Origin: Chrysomallon squamiferum
Taxonomy: Eukaryota; Mollusca; Gastropoda; Neomphalida; Peltospiridae
Direction: 5' to 3'
Assembly: GCA_012295275.1 (NCBI GenBank)
Contig: CM022675.1
Coordinates: 826,860-845,359 of the forward strand
Length of the DNA stretch: 18,500 bases
Part shown: one piece after another, positions 1 through 9,312 of the stretch
Numbering within the stretch: position 1 is the first letter of the stretch
Layout: every line of letters begins with the position of its first letter
The notes under the pieces: model-generated
Database searches by the model: none
What the model saw: only the letters and a program-made list of their open reading frames with translations
Told to the model about the DNA's origin: nothing
Program-made: the position numbers and the translations under genes

Positions 1-10
1 ATCCAAAAAG

Positions 11-2053
11 ATGCCGTTATCACTGGAAGAATTGTTGGCCAAAAAGAAAGCAGAGGAAGAAGCACTGAGTAAACCAAAATTTCTCACAAAAGCTGAAAGA
101 GTTGCTCAAGCTTTGGAAAAACGACAGAAAGAAGTTGAAGAACAAAGAAGAAAAATTGAAGAAGAACAGAAGAGACAGGCAGAATTTCTAAAACATGGAA
201 GACAGGCAAATGATGATATGAGAGATAAGAGGGATTCAAGGAGGGATTATTACAGGAGAGAAAAGGATGATCCACAGAATGATGATCGGTCAAAAGTACG
301 TTTGGATAAGGATAAAGAGAAGGAAATAGATGCAATTCGTGAACGATATTTAGGAATGGTGAAAAGGAAGAAACGAATTCGTCGTCTGAACGACAGAAAG
401 TTTGTGTTTGACTGGGATGCAGGAGACGACACCTCGACTGATTACAACCAGCTGTACAAAGAACGGCATTCTGTTCAGTTCTTTGGAAGGGGGCACATAG
501 CTGGAATTGACATCAAAGCACAAAAAAAGGACCAGTCTAAATTTTATGGAGATTTGCTTGAAAAACGAAGAACTGATGGAGAGAAAGAGCAGGAAAAGAA
601 AAGATTGAAAAATGTGGCAAAGAAAGAAGCCAAACAACGATTCGATGACCGGCATTGGTCAGAAAAAGATCATGAAAACATGACAGAGAGGGACTGGAGG
701 ATATTCAGGGAAGATTACAACATCAGCTGCAAGGGAGGTAAAATCCCACCACCCCTGAGAACCTGGAAGGATCCATGCATTCCACAAGACATTCGTGAAG
801 TGATAGAAAGTGTAGGTTACAAAGAACCCACTCCAATTCAGATGCAGGCCATTCCTATTGGTCTTCAGAACCGTGACATCATCGGTGTTGCAGAGACTGG
901 CAGTGGTAAGACAGCAGCTTTCTTGATTCCTTTGTTAGTCTGGATCCAGTCACTGCCAAAGATTGTCAGAATTGAGGATGCCGACCAGGGACCCTATGCA
1001 ATCATCTTGGCACCTACGCGAGAACTTGCACAACAGATAGAAGAAGAATCGACCAAATTTGGTAAAAGTTTAGGAATCCGAACGGTGACTATTATTGGTG
1101 GAATTTCTCGAGAAGACCAAGGTTTCAAACTGAGGATGGGATGTGAGATAGTCATAGCCACTCCTGGTCGTATGATTGATGTGCTGGAAAACCGTTACCT
1201 GGTTCTCAGTCAGTGTACCTACGTCGTCATGGACGAAGCTGACAGAATGATTGACATGGGTTTCGAGCCAGAGGTGAGAAAGATTCTAGAGTATCTACCG
1301 GTGTCCAACCAGAAACCAGACACAGAGGATGCCGAAGATGACGAGAAAATGTTACAGAACTTCAACACAAAGCACAAATACAGACAGACAGTCATGTTTA
1401 CAGCCACCATGCCACCTGCGGTTGAAAGACTTGCCAGGACATTTCTACGACGACCAACTGTCGTTTACATTGGTAACATAGGTAAGCCGGTCGACCGGGT
1501 GGAACAGATGGTGTACATGGTGACGGAGCAGCAGAAGAGAAAGAAATTACTGGAAATTCTCAACCGCGGAGTCGAACCTCCCATCATCATCTTCGTCAAC
1601 CAGAAGAAAGGAGCAGACATTCTGGCCAAGTCGCTGGAGAAGATGGGCTTCAATGCTACAACGCTTCACGGTGGGAAAGGACAGGAACAGAGAGAATTTG
1701 CGCTGGCTAGTTTGAAGGGAGGGTCAAAGGAAATCCTCGTTGCTACAGACGTTGCTGGACGTGGTATTGACATCAAGGACGTGTCGCTGGTCATCAACTA
1801 CGACATGGCAAAGACTATTGAGGACTACACGCACAGGATTGGACGTACCGGGCGAGCGGGAAAGACTGGAATGGCCATGTCACTTCTGACCCAGGACGAC
1901 TCCAACCTCTTCTACGAACTCAAACAGTTGATTGTGGCGAGTCCAATATCAACTTGTCCTCCCGAGCTGGCCAATCACCCCGAAGCACAGCACAAACCTG
2001 GAACCATTGTGCAGAAGAAACGAAAGGATGAAACACTGTTTATTAATAAGTAG
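11..2053 (+). CDS. DDX23: DDX23/Prp28-type DEAD-box RNA helicase, probably 5'-partial
   Basis: DDX23 (yeast Prp28) is the U5 snRNP ATPase that helps swap U1 for U6 at the 5' splice site before spliceosome activation, and it acts in the nucleus. The 680 residues visible here begin with the family's [17 protein letters not shown] segment. A charged K/E/R-rich region to about residue 230 follows, then the helicase core: Q motif near KEPTPIQ (271-277), motif I AETGSGKT (294-301), PTRELA (335-340), TPGR (384-387), DEAD (408-411), TAT (464-466), IIFVN (526-530), TDVAGRGID (579-587) and [10 protein letters not shown] (608-617). The C-terminus ([15 protein letters not shown]) is also typical of DDX23. 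From memory vertebrate DDX23 is about 820 residues, with an RS-like N-terminus. Here the frame stays open upstream to base 2 and PLSLEELL is internal in relatives, so the ATG at 11 is probably not the true start. No intron interrupts the region. The gene converges with the P4HA gene. Confidence 0.95.
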   Translation: MPLSLEELLAKKKAEEEALSKPKFLTKAERVAQALEKRQKEVEEQRRKIEEEQKRQAEFLKHGRQANDDMRDKRDSRRDYYRREKDDPQNDDRSKVRLDKDKEKEIDAIRERYLGMVKRKKRIRRLNDRKFVFDWDAGDDTSTDYNQLYKERHSVQFFGRGHIAGIDIKAQKKDQSKFYGDLLEKRRTDGEKEQEKKRLKNVAKKEAKQRFDDRHWSEKDHENMTERDWRIFREDYNISCKGGKIPPPLRTWKDPCIPQDIREVIESVGYKEPTPIQMQAIPIGLQNRDIIGVAETGSGKTAAFLIPLLVWIQSLPKIVRIEDADQGPYAIILAPTRELAQQIEEESTKFGKSLGIRTVTIIGGISREDQGFKLRMGCEIVIATPGRMIDVLENRYLVLSQCTYVVMDEADRMIDMGFEPEVRKILEYLPVSNQKPDTEDAEDDEKMLQNFNTKHKYRQTVMFTATMPPAVERLARTFLRRPTVVYIGNIGKPVDRVEQMVYMVTEQQKRKKLLEILNRGVEPPIIIFVNQKKGADILAKSLEKMGFNATTLHGGKGQEQREFALASLKGGSKEILVATDVAGRGIDIKDVSLVINYDMAKTIEDYTHRIGRTGRAGKTGMAMSLLTQDDSNLFYELKQLIVASPISTCPPELANHPEAQHKPGTIVQKKRKDETLFINK

Positions 2054-2129
2054 ATTTGAACCCAAAATTATGTAGTTGTATGAAAAACACCCTTAGGTTT
2101 ATAATTTTATTACAGAGCAAAAAAAAAGA

Positions 2130-2428
2130 TCTTTCATGTCTTAAATCTAACATTATGTAGTTGTATATTAAAAATTCTGTGTAGTATTAAGGAAAAAGTT
2201 CTTTCACATCTTAAATCTGAAATTATATAACTATTTAAAAAAAAAAAAATTATTTCAAAATAAGAAAATCTTTTGCATGTTAAATTTGAAATTATGTAGT
2301 GTTTAAAAAAAAAAATGTTTATTACTAAGTGGAAAAATCTTTTACATCTTAAATATGAAATTATGTTGCAATAAAAAAATAAATATGTCTTTATTAATAA
2401 GTAATGTGATGTTTCATATCTTAAACAG
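2130..2428. repeat. degenerate ~70-bp tandem array downstream of DDX23, with outlying copies
   Basis: The phrase cttaaatctgaaattatg, followed by tagttgta, an A-run and then ttctttcacat-like sequence, recurs with variation near 2140, 2208, 2278, 2346 and 2417, a period of about 68-71 bp. A half-copy (aaaattatgtagttgtat) lies right behind the DDX23 stop at about 2065. Two more copies lie apart near 2758-2788 and 2820-2840. The 330 bp between (2429-2756) do not match the unit, so the array looks interrupted. Units differ by substitutions and by the length of their A-runs, which points to an old array. Confidence 0.75.
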
Positions 2429-2540
2429 TGATGTAAATGAGGATGTGTGTCCATGGGGATTCCATTCTTCTTTTTAGTTTTCGGTTTGTATCCAGTTTCT
2501 GTAATAGTGTGGAGTTAGAGATCTTTGTTTAACAAAGCAA

Positions 2541-2626
2541 TAGTGTAACTGGAAATATTTTATTATATGTCACTATCAAATATGTGTGAGTGAAAATACT
2601 TTATTACATATCACTATCAAATATCT
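2541..2626. repeat. ~43-bp tandem duplication
   Basis: Two adjacent diverged copies share ggaaatattttattatatg / tgaaaatactttattacata followed by tcactatcaaatat. The pair lies in the segment that separates the main ~70-bp array from its outlying copies. Confidence 0.65.
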
Positions 2627-3448
2627 GTAAATTTCAGACTATTGTACCCTGTGAAAATCACCAAACCGAGATACTCTCTAAAACAGAGAATCTTCACTTC
2701 ATCTCCTCACCCATTCTTCCAAACCACACCCTTACTACTAGTTACTAAAATCAACTGACCTTAAATCTGAAATGATGTAGTTGTATTAAAAATTGCTATT
2801 AAGTATTATTTGAAGTAATGTTTTACATCTAAAATGTAGTATTTACATAGTTGCAGTCTGTGTGTAGGTGTTTGTGCATATATTCATATATGTATGTTCA
2901 AAACTATTATTACACAATCCCCAGTTTTACCTCTAGTATATGAAGTTACATTACTAAATGATTTTTTGAAATGCTGTGTTTTGTTTGATGTATGATCAGA
3001 AATTATTTTTTTATATCTCAGAACTGGTTACTGAAAAGTTGTGTTTTTAAATAAATTGATGATAACTACCATTACATTAACATTTAGTGAAAAAATCTAA
3101 AAGACTAAAAAAAAGAAAAAAAAAATTGCCTTTGTTAAATACATTAGAAAATGTAGACATATTCCAAACTGTTTGTAATTAATTATTTAAAAAGAAAATT
3201 GTTTTATGTGTTAATCACATGATAACGTATTGTGATTCTTGTTTGTTTTTTGTTTTTTTTATCACAGAATTTTTATTTTATGATACATAAAAATAAAAGA
3301 TGTGTTGAATAAACAGTCAAAAATTTAGTTACATATCTAAAATACAAGGAAGTGTATTTAATGTTTCTTTAAAACACAGCTGATGTAAAATACTGTATTG
3401 TATTAAGCATGTGAAAGTGAAAGTGTATTTGAATTATTGTATGATGTA

Positions 3449-3454
3449 AATAAA
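3449..3454 (+). terminator. candidate poly(A) signal for DDX23
   Basis: An AATAAA hexamer is followed within 30 bases by T/GT-rich sequence (tggtttgttctgtct), the usual arrangement for cleavage and polyadenylation. Of several AATAAA hexamers behind DDX23 this has the best downstream element. It would give a 3' UTR of about 1.4 kb. Earlier hexamers at 2370 and 2378 are alternatives. Confidence 0.35.
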
Positions 3455-3496
3455 TGTTAATGTTATTCACTGGTTTGTTCTGTCTATACTGTAATC

Positions 3497-3524
3497 ACAT
3501 AGTAGCTCATCTCAGCTACTATGT
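3497..3524. other. perfect 11-bp inverted repeat (hairpin)
   Basis: The arms acatagtagct (3497-3507) and agctactatgt (3514-3524) are exact reverse complements around the 6-base loop catctc. The hairpin sits about 45 bp beyond the candidate DDX23 poly(A) signal. Confidence 0.7.
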
Positions 3525-3970
3525 ACTCTCATTACTGACAGAATTCGAACATTTCATCAAAAGCTTTTGTGTACAAGGGAAGATAAAAGATGTTTTTTCA
3601 AATTGTAAATTAAAGTGAGTGGACATGCATTATTAAATAAAACATTCCTCCCTTACAACTTCAGATCAAAGTCATTGACTGATTAAATGTTTCTTGTGAA
3701 AAAACTCGTTACATTAATGAGTTGTAAGACCGTGAACATTACAAATTTTAAATTCTATCAGTATAAAAAAGTTCTATATTAACTGATCTCATTTTGAGAA
3801 AACAAACCCAAAGCAGCAACAATAGATGTTTTATTTAGCCTGTTCACTAGTGACTAGTCTGTTATCAGCTATTGGCATAACTCAGAACTGTTTGAAATGG
3901 ATGTCTGAGCAGTGATTTGAAACACTGAAAATGTAACAGATTTAATGAGCTGTAATCTTTTTGTTTGCTT

Positions 3971-4012
3971 GTTGACTATACGTCAAGACCAGTTGACTAC
4001 ACGTCAAGACCA
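3971..4012. repeat. 21-bp tandem duplication
   Basis: Two adjacent 21-bp copies (gttgactatacgtcaagacc then gttgactacacgtcaagacc, each followed by a) differ at a single position. Each copy carries an acgtca element. No function is evident. Confidence 0.8.
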
Positions 4013-4835
4013 GCAGTGACTATGAATGATACTGTTCTCTGCTGATCTCTTTTTGTGTCATACAGCTTCTTCTGGAGAGTAGTTTTAACTGTCCAGATAG
4101 TCTCTTTCAGCTGTTGTAGGTTTATTCAGTTTTGGACTAAATCTAGTCATCTGTTTTGCTTCTCCATATGAGCATATAGGAGAAAATACCAGCCAGAATC
4201 TGTTAAGTAGTCTGTTGTTCCAGTCCTTGATGAGAAAATAAAGACTTGGAATAGACATTGCTAATGCATTGTGATAAGAACCTAATCACATTTGATTTAA
4301 AGAAGATAGCAAAGACATATCACTCAGTATGATTAACCACACGATTTTTGATTTTCGCTGAAAGTTCGTATGCAGGCAACTTTGACTTCAAGCTGAAAGA
4401 GTAACCTTAATGATGGTAGAATTGGAATCTTTATCAAATTAGCTGTCAAGTCATGTGAGTTTCATCAACATGAACCCATTGGGGTAACGGGATCTAAACA
4501 GCGACTGTCGAAGATGCAGGGGATAAAACATTACTTTTTAGCGGGTGGGGTGATGTGATGGAATGACCCACATTCAGCCAGTGACTGATTGTGACACATT
4601 AGGAACCACTATGTTCTGGGTGCTGTCATCTTCGAGAATTCCTAAATCTCCATGACGACCATAACAGAGAGAAAGAGAGACACGTTGCTGAGATGTTACA
4701 CAATGTGGTAAAGTATGTAACAGAAACGTTATGTGTAATAATACATGCACAGATAGTGACTTCCATTACGTCATATCAAAACGTCAGCTTATGTCCTTTA
4801 TTTGGTTTATATTAATAACTGGGCTTTTGTATCTC

Positions 4836-4837
<2 letters not shown>

Positions 4838-4867
<30 letters not shown>
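4838..4867. repeat. (AC)15 dinucleotide microsatellite
   Basis: An uninterrupted run of 15 AC units lies about 100 bp beyond the P4HA stop codon, in the presumed 3' flank of that gene. Confidence 0.95.
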
Positions 4868-4869
<2 letters not shown>

Positions 4870-4963
4870 TAAAAACTGAAAACAAATATATATCTAAAGT
4901 ACACTGAACTGAGAAGTTAAACACTATCTGAAGTGAAAAGACTGATTCAGTATGTGTACGTCA

Positions 4964-4969
4964 TTTATT
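4964..4969 (-). terminator. candidate P4HA poly(A) signal overlapping the stop codon
   Basis: On the minus strand the end of the gene reads tataaataaatgacg. The AATAAA hexamer begins two bases before the TAA stop (4967-4965) and includes all of it. A second AATAAA at 4802-4797 would give a more ordinary 3' UTR of about 160 nt. Confidence 0.35.
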
Positions 4970-5682
4970 TATATCGATTTGTAGAGCAGGGTCTGGTGAA
5001 CGTCTGGTCAATGATGTCAATCCAGGAGGTGGACACCCACTTAGATCCAACAAGCACAGGACACGCGAAGTGATACGAGTCTTTTACTGAAGACCCGTTC
5101 AAGTGGAAATTGTACCATATCGCTGCTGCCCTTTTCTCAGGAAATATCTTCAAGCCGTAGAAAGGAAAGACTGTATGACCACCAGCTTCCACATCACCCA
5201 AATAAAACAGCCAAGTAGCGATTCTGTCTGAATATATCACTGTTTCACCTTTTGGTGATGTATCCCTGTGTCCCGGAAAGTAACCTCCAAGTCCATAGTT
5301 AGCTGCGTGCCATTTAACGGACTGATCGACAACAAGGCCTGCAATTGCTGCCGTTCTCTTGTTAATGTTCGTCAGAACTGGACTCGCTGAAGATGGAATA
5401 AAAGCAACTTTGCTGATTTGAAAGTCGAGACATGATGATCTTTGTGTCGTCTTGCTGATGTAAGGAACAGCCTGGCGTTTGAATTCTGAAAGTTCCTCTT
5501 CACTGACCACATCGTGGTAAAGAGAAATTTTGGGGGACAGGTAAAGCTCCTCCTCTTTTACCGGATTAAGAACAAGCAGTGGATGGTTGCTGTTGCTATG
5601 GTAACGACACTTCAAACGATGTTGATCCTTCACTTGTAGAATTGTTTCATCGCGGCAGTATTCGTAAAATGTTTCTACATCA
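4965..5682 (-). CDS. P4HA: P4HA exon 2 (catalytic domain and stop)
   Basis: The exon encodes residues 271-509. It carries the first cysteine pair (FYEYCRDE and LKCRYH), the catalytic strand GYFPGHRD, RIATWLFYLGDVEAGG, and the distal HFACPVLVGSKW that holds the second His, a Cys and the 2-oxoglutarate-binding Lys. The protein ends RPCSTNRYK before TAA at 4967-4965. All catalytic residues are conserved, so an active enzyme is expected. Confidence 0.92.
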
Positions 5683-6753
5683 CTGTTGATGATAAACACA
5701 GAAAGAAATAAACAAACAAAGAAGCAGAGAACAAAGCAGCAAAAACAAAGACACAAATACATATGTAAATAAACAATTTTAGCTAAAATAATAAAGTAAG
5801 GAAACTTTAGCAAGTTTTTCTCTTTTGAAACAATCTTTCATTATTTGCTTGTTTTTATATTAAAAAAAAAATGTTTTTTATTTATTTATTTATAATAGAT
5901 CATTCGTATGATTGTAATTAACAGAAATTATTTTCCTTTACCTGGTTTTATATAGCTCAAAGTCCTTGTAAATTTGCGATGAATCAGGTTCATTTTTTAA
6001 TTTCTCTTTATAAAATTTCTTTCTCTCCAAAGCTTGCTTCAAAGTCGGATCTAATTTTAACTGTTCTTCAGTTAATTCTAAGGCCAGACCAAATTTGTTC
6101 TTGTATTCACACACTTTGATACAGTGGCCTAAAATTTCTAGTCTAGATACGGTTTTATTTTCTTCTGTCTGCTCCAAATCAAGTGCAGTCTTCATCCACC
6201 TATACGAATGATAAAACTTTGCGACATCGAATGCAAGTATACCTAACTGGAGACAGTCATCTGCTGTCAGTGGAGGTGCCCGTTTTCCACTGATGTAACC
6301 CTTTGCTAAGCTTGAACTGTTCAGTCCATATGAATCCTGAAGGAGATAGATTGAACTGGCAATACCCTTTAAATCTGCAAGTGAAGGAAGATGTCTACGT
6401 AATGACCTCAGTTCAGCACGACGAGTTTCGGATGCTCCCATTTCATTAAGCACGACATCAATTTCTCGATTCCAATCCAAAGCGAAACGTTTAATGAACT
6501 GAAAAGCACCGTTTGGAGTGGCTATGTAGTACACAGGATCCGTTAACGCTTTCGAACTGTGTGCTTCCATTTTGTCTGCAATCCTTGACAACTTGTCCAG
6601 GTTTGTGTCTTTGTCATGTACACGTATGTAGTCCTTCATTAGTTGAGCCATGTCTTTTTCAGCGTGTAATGCACCATACATGTGAAACACCGATGTATAC
6701 AGAATGGCTTTGGTAGGAATCACCAACAAACATGAGCAAAGAAGCGAAAACAT
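4965..6753 (-). CDS. P4HA: prolyl 4-hydroxylase alpha subunit, complete two-exon gene
   Basis: This is the catalytic subunit of collagen prolyl 4-hydroxylase, an ER enzyme using Fe(II), 2-oxoglutarate, O2 and ascorbate, normally paired with protein disulfide isomerase. The CDS joins 6753-5942 and 5682-4965 into 509 residues, close to the family's 520-540. The order is: signal peptide (about 1-16, MFSLLCSCLLVIPTKA), P4Ha_N domain (about 17-150, with ALHAEKDM and KDYIR), peptide-substrate-binding helical repeats (about 163-250, from LTADDCLQLG), then the double-stranded beta-helix domain (about 317-503). Iron ligands H409, D411 and H475 and the 2-oxoglutarate lysine K485 are present, as are the two family cysteine pairs (C280/C296 and C478/C503). 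I chose the ATG at 6753, not 6852, because it places a normal signal peptide directly before the domain. Two exons is few compared with vertebrate P4HA genes. Which paralogue it is cannot be told. Confidence 0.92.
5683..5941 (-). other. P4HA: P4HA intron, 259 nt
   Basis: The intron starts gtaaag and ends ttatcatcaacag on the minus strand, preceded by a pyrimidine-rich stretch (tttgtttgtttatttctttc). Joining the flanking exons keeps the frame and restores the expected order from the peptide-binding domain to the catalytic domain. Confidence 0.88.
5942..6753 (-). CDS. P4HA: P4HA exon 1 (coding part)
   Basis: The exon encodes the signal peptide, P4Ha_N domain and peptide-binding domain (residues 1-270). 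On the minus strand it ends in a strong donor, ccag|gtaaag, with the first intron base at 5941. Two bases (ag) of a codon remain and are completed by the t of exon 2 to give Ser271. Without splicing the frame hits TAA at once. Confidence 0.9.
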
Positions 6754-6770
6754 ATTTAACAAAATAAAGC

Positions 6771-6845
6771 AAATATTTAGAGTGAAAGTTAGTCTGTACT
6801 TTATAAAGAAAATATTTAGAGTGAAAGTTAGTCTGTACTTTATAA
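6771..6845 (-). promoter_or_regulatory. duplicated 39-bp block with two TATA-like boxes upstream of P4HA
   Basis: Two near-identical copies with a 39-bp period (starting at 6771 and 6810) lie directly upstream of the P4HA start. On the minus strand each copy contains TATAAAG, at 6805-6799 and 6844-6838, that is about 46 and 85 nt before the ATG. A start of transcription about 30 nt beyond the nearer box would leave a 5' UTR of roughly 15-20 nt. The block is also open in frame with P4HA, giving a repeated 13-residue peptide, but I read it as promoter, not as coding sequence. Confidence 0.45.
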
Positions 6846-7020
6846 CCAGCACAACGTTTACAATGAAAGTGCAAATTCTAAAAATGTGATGATTTTGAAT
6901 ATTTAATATGTGGGCGTGACAAAATTAATGTTTTTCTACATAAGTAAATGTTCTAAATTTAATGTCATCCATTGTATAAGAATTTTAATTTAGTGCAGAA
7001 TAATATGTACTTTAATTTAC

Positions 7021-7475
7021 CAGTGCATAATGAATGTTTCACTTTACCACTGTATAATAAATGTTTTAATTTACCACTGTACAATAAATGTTTTAATTTA
7101 CCACTGTATAATAAATGTTTTAATTTACCAGTGTCTAACAAATATTATAATTTACCAGTGTATAATAAATGTTATAATTTATCAGTTATAATAAATGTTT
7201 TAATTTACCAGTGTATAATAAATATTATAATTTATCAGAGTATAAATGTTTTAACTTACCAGTGTATAATAAATGTTTTAACTTACCAGTGTATAATAAA
7301 TATTTTAATTTATCAGAATATAATAAATGTTTTAATTTACCAGTGTATAATAAATGTTTTAACTTACCAGTGTATAATAAATGTTTTAATTTACCGGTGT
7401 ATAATAAATGTTTTAATTTACCACTGTATAATAAATGTTTTAATTTACCAGTGTATAATAAATATTTTAACTCAG
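7021..7475. repeat. 27-bp minisatellite, 17 units, upstream of P4HA
   Basis: The consensus begins cagtgtataataaatgtttt and ends aatttac. Seventeen units follow one another, most exactly 27 bp and two shortened. They vary at few positions (g/c in cagtg/cactg, a/g in aaatatt/aaatgtt, and ttaattt/ttaactt). Because 27 is a multiple of three, open frames of 100-170 codons run along the + strand with a nine-residue repeat; these are products of the period, not genes. On the + strand nearly every unit has an AATAAA hexamer, and on the minus strand (P4HA sense) a TTATTATA element. The array begins about 270 bp upstream of the P4HA ATG. Confidence 0.93.
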
Positions 7476-7777
7476 CATTGCTTACAAGTGTAAATTATGT
7501 CAGTAAGTAGAGATGTTGTGACTAAATAATAAAAGAAACGTGAATCCAGTGTAGATTTTTAATTATATTTATTTGCATAATTATTAATGGATTAAAAATA
7601 ATGGATACTATGAAAGCGATCTATATAAAATACACCAACAGTCCTGGTGATGAAAAACTGATTCATGAATAAAATATATTGATATCTGATGGATGTAGTG
7701 TTAAGGTTTTCTTGTACATATGATGTGTTACAAGCTGCTACGTGTATTTTTTGTTTTTTTCTGCATTTTCAAAAATT

Positions 7778-7782
<5 letters not shown>

Positions 7783-7821
<39 letters not shown>

Positions 7822-7840
7822 CATATATATATATATATAT
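7783..7840. repeat. (TA)n microsatellite
   Basis: Nearly pure TA repeat of about 58 bp, broken near 7815-7822 by ttatatac and followed by a short ttta run. Confidence 0.95.
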
Positions 7841-8334
7841 TTATTTATTTAAAAGAAGTAATTAAACTTAATAAAAAGTGAAACTGATTCAACTTTAATT
7901 TATTATTTTAATTTATGTCAAAACATAAAACATTTATAGTCTTTATTTTTTTGGTCATTTATTTCTTGATTTTAATTCTTTCTTTATTTATTTGCTGTTT
8001 TCCTTTTCTACTTGATTTTTATTTTTACTTTATTTCATAGTATACTGAAAAAAAAAATATACACATATTGACAAAATTTACAGTAGTTAAGCAGGTGTTA
8101 ATCAAACTGATGGGAGATAAATATTGGGACCAGTTTTAAACACACAGAAAGAAGTCATGAAAAAAAAAAAAATGTTATTCCTCACAGCAATATAAATTAC
8201 AGATACCAAAAAAAAAACATAATAAAATAAAAAAAATAAAAAAATAAATAAAATTTTTATATTATAATAAATCCCTTTGATTTTAGAAATGAATTGGCAA
8301 ATTAATATTAAAATGTATTGAATTAATTAATTAA

Positions 8335-8409
<75 letters not shown>

Positions 8410-8427
8410 CATAATCATAATCATAAT
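8335..8427. repeat. (AAT)n trinucleotide microsatellite
   Basis: About 24 AAT/TAA units with one interruption near 8364, ending in three ATC-containing variants (cataatcataat). A smaller block of the same motif lies at 8695-8720, followed by a poly(A)-rich stretch at 8755-8785. Confidence 0.95.
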
Positions 8428-9236
8428 GTTAGAGATAAAAAAAATATATTAAGAAAAATATATAAAAAAAAAATATAAAAAATAAACTAATTATAACAAT
8501 GATCATAAAATAAAAAATAAATAAATAATGAATTCTGTAATTCTGAATTGGACAATTAACATCATCTCCCCCAAAAATAAAAAAAAAAAATAAAAATAAA
8601 CCCAAATATTAAGAATGAATTCAAGTTACAAAAAACAGGCACTCTATTTAACTACTGTCACAAATATAATTTCAGAATTTATTCAAGATTTAAACTAATA
8701 ATAATAATAATAATAATAAAAATAATCATCATAAAATACATATAGAAAATTAATTTAAAAAAAAAAAAAAAAAAAAAATAAAAAAAAGAAAATAAATAAA
8801 CATTTTAAAAGTAAACCTTTGCATCTGTTCACCTAAGCTGTGGACAAAAAAATGTAACAATATACATTTAACACAATTAAAAAAATTCACTTTTTAATCT
8901 TTTGCTGTTAAATACAATAAACTGGTAAGGTGAAAACAATCTACAGCCATTTTTGCTACATCAAATCTGAGTATTTTCAGAACTAAATTTGAGATTCTGA
9001 ATAAATAAAAAAGTTACAAAATAAATACAAAAATGAAAACAAAACAAACAATACATCTCCCTCCCCAAAACCCCCTTCCTCCAGTGATCATAAAGCAGAC
9101 ATGCTAAAATAACATTTACTATCACTACTACTAACAATAATGATTTTATTATTAACATTGTTGTCATAGTGAATTAATTTATTTATTCCTTTAATTTATT
9201 TATCTCAAATGATTTGTTATCACAAATATTTTATTT

Positions 9237-9312
9237 GTTATTATTATTATTATTATTACTTTTATTATTACTACTACTATTACTGAAATTATTACTGTTA
9301 TTAATACTATTT
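9237..9312. repeat. (ATT)n imperfect trinucleotide repeat
   Basis: A pure run of seven or eight TTA units is followed by variants with ACT and GTT. It has the same trinucleotide character as the (AAT)n tract at 8335 but the opposite strand bias. Confidence 0.85.

Larger units (their letters stand above)
2054..4964. other. convergent non-coding region between DDX23 and P4HA
   Basis: This AT-rich stretch contains no convincing coding region on either strand. It should hold the 3' UTR of DDX23 (+ strand) and that of the prolyl hydroxylase gene (minus strand). AATAAA occurs on the + strand at 2370, 2378, 3050, 3292, 3308 and 3449. On the minus strand it occurs at 4797-4802 and, overlapping the P4HA stop, at 4964-4969. 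A somewhat less AT-rich patch at about 4450-4700 is unexplained. The repeats and the hairpin inside this stretch are listed separately. Confidence 0.7.

Noticed and set aside
6754-6852. Upstream in-frame ATG for P4HA, adding 33 residues
   Set aside because: The added stretch is a translated 39-bp promoter-like duplication. The ATG at 6753 gives a standard signal peptide directly before the domain.
7021-7475. CRISPR-like repeat array
   Set aside because: The units are directly adjacent without unique spacers, and the setting is a eukaryotic genome.
6972-7510. Two + strand open frames of about 100-170 codons with nine-residue repeats
   Set aside because: They are created by the 27-bp minisatellite, whose period is a multiple of three. 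Composition is low-complexity and no domain is recognisable.
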